From Firmicutes bacterium UBA1426 (GTDB lineage Bacteria > Bacillota > Clostridia > Peptostreptococcales > Anaerovoracaceae): DNA of 7,062 bases. Where the stretch lies: the NCBI GenBank assembly GCA_002329675.1, contig DCUA01000235.1, positions 12,871 through 19,932 of the forward strand, read 5' to 3'. Of the stretch, positions 5,176-7,062 are shown one piece after another. The notes under the pieces were generated by a model, which did no database searches, was not told the origin of the DNA, and saw nothing but the letters and a program-made list of their open reading frames with translations. Within the stretch, counting starts at the first letter, position 1. Each line of letters starts with the position of its first letter. Both the position numbers and the translations under genes were made by a program.

Positions 5176-6807
5176 TCAGCCCTCAGTCTGCGCTTCTACG
5201 ATATTCACCGCGCAATGTTTTTCCCGGAGCCTTGGTTTTTCTATTTTTCCCGTGGGATTACGGGGGATCTCTTCGAAAATGATCTTTCTGGGCCTCTTAT
5301 AACGGGGCAGTGCCATTGAGAATTCCATGATCTCCTCTTCCGTACAATGCAGACCCGGTTTCAGCTCGATGATAGCAGCTGCGATCTCACCTAGACGCTT
5401 ATCCGGTATTCCGATCACAGCGGCATCCTTTATAGCCTGATGGTCGCGCAGGAAGTTTTCGATCTGTACAGGATAAATATTCTCACCGCCACTGATTATG
5501 ACGTCTTTTTTGCGGTCCACCAGGTATACGAAACCATCCTCATCAAGGCGCGCCATATCCCCGGTATACAACCACCCTTCCTTTTTCACAGCCTCAGTGG
5601 CCTCCGGGTTCCTGAAATAACATTTCATCAGTCCGGGGCCTCTTACACATAGTTCTCCCACTTCGCCCTGCATCACCGGCTTACCGCTCTCATCGACCAC
5701 CTTCAGCTCCCAGCTGTAGCCGGCTTTGCCGATGGCCCCCACTTTGTGAATGTTCTCTATCCCTAAATGGACACAACCGGGGCCTATGGACTCTGACAAA
5801 CCATAATTCGTATCGTAATCCTGACCGGGGAAATACTGTCTCCATCTACGGATCAGGCTTGGGGGTACAGGCTGGGCTCCGATATGCATCAACCTCCATT
5901 GAGAAAGCTGGTAATCTTCAAGTCTTATGTCTCCCCGCTCAATAGAGTCCAGAATATCCTGGGCCCATGGTACCAACAGCCACACAATTGTTATTCCTTC
6001 ATCGGAAACGGTTTTGATGATAGCTTCAGGTGCAGTGCTGCGCAGCAACACCGCTTTGCTCCCGGAGAGAAGACTCCCGAACCAGTGCATCTTCGCGCCC
6101 GTATGATAGAGAGGCGGTATGCACAGGAAGTTGTCTTTCCGGGTCTGTTTATGGTGATCCATCTCTGCCTCACAAGCAGTTATAAGGCTTTGGTGCCCGT
6201 GAAGGATAGCTTTAGGAAAGCCTGTGGTTCCTGATGAAAAATAGATAGCCGCATCATCCTCAAGGCTCAGGGGAATTTTGGGGCCCACAGATGAACAGCA
6301 GGCAGTCAGTGCATAATAGCTCTCCGAAAATGCCGGACGACCCTGCCCTACAAACAGGCGCATTTTAATTCTGGGTATTTCATCCTTGATCGCTTCGATC
6401 CGGTCGTTAAATTCCGGCCCGAATATCAGAACATCGCATTCTGCCAGGTCGAGGCAATACTTGATTTCTTCTGCAGTGTAGCGATAATTCAACGGAACTG
6501 CGATCGCTCCCGTTTTCAGAATACCGAAATAGATGGGGAGCCACTCCAGACAGTTCATAAGCAAAATGGCAACTTTATGGCCTTTTTGCAGTCCCCGATC
6601 AAGCAGAAAGTTTGCTAAGCGGTTCGCTTTGTCATCGAATTCCCGCCATGTCATCTCCCGGCGATATTTGTTGGCCGGATTGGTTTCTACCAGATCATAA
6701 TCCTTCCAGCTTGTTTTACAATCCTTGATATCAGGATTGATCTCCACCAGGCTTATTTCCTCCCCGTATAATGCTGCATTTCTCTCTAGTATTTCTGTAA
6801 TAACCAT
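5176..6807 (-). CDS. Class I adenylate-forming acyl-CoA ligase (AMP-dependent synthetase)
   Basis: A 543-residue cytosolic ANL-superfamily enzyme, a typical length, expected to activate a carboxylic acid with ATP to an acyl-adenylate and then to acyl-CoA. Core motifs, numbered from the chosen start: P-loop YFSSGTTGFPKA (189-200), aromatic/adenine motif NYGLSE (334-339), YTGD (414-417), hinge and A8 region VDRKKDVIISGGENIYP (430-446), and NPTGK near the C terminus with catalytic Lys521. There is no signal peptide and no fused carrier domain, so it is a stand-alone CoA ligase. The acid is not evident; the motifs fit medium-chain, branched-chain or aryl acid ligases equally. The frame is open to an ATG at 6879, but that codon lies in the loop region of the T-box terminator. 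The ATG at 6805-6807 has GGGAGG 4 nt upstream and is preferred. The T-box leader directly precedes it, implying control by a tRNA's charging state. The GH18 gene lies downstream on the same strand. Confidence 0.92.
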   Translation of the reverse strand: MVITEILERNAALYGEEISLVEINPDIKDCKTSWKDYDLVETNPANKYRREMTWREFDDKANRLANFLLDRGLQKGHKVAILLMNCLEWLPIYFGILKTGAIAVPLNYRYTAEEIKYCLDLAECDVLIFGPEFNDRIEAIKDEIPRIKMRLFVGQGRPAFSESYYALTACCSSVGPKIPLSLEDDAAIYFSSGTTGFPKAILHGHQSLITACEAEMDHHKQTRKDNFLCIPPLYHTGAKMHWFGSLLSGSKAVLLRSTAPEAIIKTVSDEGITIVWLLVPWAQDILDSIERGDIRLEDYQLSQWRLMHIGAQPVPPSLIRRWRQYFPGQDYDTNYGLSESIGPGCVHLGIENIHKVGAIGKAGYSWELKVVDESGKPVMQGEVGELCVRGPGLMKCYFRNPEATEAVKKEGWLYTGDMARLDEDGFVYLVDRKKDVIISGGENIYPVQIENFLRDHQAIKDAAVIGIPDKRLGEIAAAIIELKPGLHCTEEEIMEFSMALPRYKRPRKIIFEEIPRNPTGKIEKPRLREKHCAVNIVEAQTEG

Positions 6808-6811
6808 GTTT

Positions 6812-6817
6812 CCTCCC
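6812..6817 (-). promoter_or_regulatory. Shine-Dalgarno that decides the ligase start
   Basis: The minus strand reads GGGAGG, 4 nt before the ATG at 6805-6807. It lies downstream of the T-box terminator, so it is transcribed only after readthrough. The longer frame starting at 6879 would have to initiate inside the terminator stem-loop and has no ribosome binding site. Confidence 0.8.
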
Positions 6818-6854
6818 GAATTAAGTCGATCTGTAAAACCGATATTTTCCACAT

Positions 6855-6889
6855 AAAAAAACGTCCCTGAATGATTCATTCAGAGGACG
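6855..6889 (-). terminator. T-box terminator hairpin
   Basis: The minus strand reads CGTCC, a bulged T, CTGAATG, a short loop, CATTCAG and GGACG, followed by seven T residues (6861-6855). The 5' arm includes CCGTCCTC, which can instead pair with GAGG and CGG in the T-box motif to form the antiterminator. The two structures are mutually exclusive, as in standard T-box attenuators. Confidence 0.85.
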
Positions 6890-7062
6890 GGAAATCCGTG
6901 GTACCACCTCAGTTCATAAACGTCTCGCGGCGTTTATCTCGACAGGTGCAAACACACCCTGACACTGTAACGGGTGCACCCGGCAAAGCCTACGCAGAAA
7001 AATCCTTCAGCCCGCAACTCCCGAAATGTATTCAATGCAATTCTTCTTTGCGCCTCTCACCA
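6855..7062 (-). promoter_or_regulatory. T-box riboswitch leader (5' end outside the window)
   Basis: A tRNA-sensing transcriptional attenuator upstream of the acyl-CoA ligase. On the minus strand the T-box motif GAGGTGGTACCACGG is at 6910-6896, with bulge residues TGGT (6906-6903) that pair with the NCCA end of an uncharged tRNA. Upstream are a stem III (ATAAACG/CGTTTAT arms at 6937-6931 and 6922-6916), an imperfect hairpin with CAGGGTG and CACCTG arms (6960-6943), and a GTAGGC...CCCGTTAC block (6993-6967) typical of the stem IIA/B pseudoknot. The distal and 3' part of stem I lies at 6994-7062. The 5' strand of stem I and the promoter lie past 7062. Uncharged cognate tRNA would stabilise the antiterminator and allow ligase expression. 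UGGU implies a tRNA with discriminator base A73. The specifier codon probably lies within 6993-7010 but cannot be fixed without the missing strand. Confidence 0.88.

Noticed and set aside
6808..6879. N-terminal extension of the ligase to the ATG at 6879
   Set aside because: The ATG and following codons are the T-box terminator hairpin and U-tract; the family's usual start matches 6807 with GGGAGG upstream.

Overview
The window looks like chromosomal DNA from an anaerobic, Gram-positive Bacillota, most likely a spore-forming Clostridia member. The evidence is a T-box leader, strong AGGAGG-type ribosome binding sites, compact intrinsic terminators, S-layer homology (SLH) domains, a LysM/NodB deacetylase and a DUF4489-like clostridial protein. 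It holds five protein genes. Four read on the minus strand and one, at 1597-2157, on the plus strand. I see no mobile element, CRISPR array, tRNA or rRNA.

Right to left, which is the direction of transcription for most genes: positions 7062-6855 are the 3' part of a T-box riboswitch. Its 5' end lies beyond the window and it ends in an intrinsic terminator. Forty-seven bases later begins a class I adenylate-forming acyl-CoA ligase (5176-6807). This pairing is unusual, because T-boxes normally control aminoacyl-tRNA synthetases and amino-acid synthesis or uptake. It suggests the ligase is switched on when one uncharged tRNA accumulates, perhaps to activate an acid derived from that amino acid. 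After an 89-bp gap comes a secreted GH18 glycosidase with three SLH domains (3416-5086). Its Shine-Dalgarno lies inside a strong hairpin. A terminator overlapping a new promoter separates it from a membrane-anchored NodB polysaccharide deacetylase with LysM sequence (2219-3289). These two neighbours fit cell-wall or spore-wall polysaccharide remodelling.

The plus-strand gene 1597-2157 encodes a very acidic, cysteine-rich protein with DUF4489-like motifs. It converges on the deacetylase gene, and the two share a hairpin between them. To its left, reading away on the minus strand, is an M20-family N-carbamoyl-amino-acid/allantoate-type amidohydrolase (62-1324) followed by a clean terminator at the window start. 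The 272-bp divergent region between them holds a candidate minus-strand promoter covered by a near-perfect inverted repeat, a second palindrome downstream of it, and a candidate sporulation-type promoter for the plus-strand gene.

Two start sites are set downstream of the longest reading frame. The amidohydrolase start is moved to 1324 because a good Shine-Dalgarno sits there. The ligase start is moved to 6807 because the upstream ATG lies in the T-box terminator hairpin. The points most worth following up are the T-box/ligase pairing, the hairpin sequestering the GH18 ribosome binding site, the promoter/terminator overlap ahead of the deacetylase, and the deacetylase's LysM that appears split into swapped halves.
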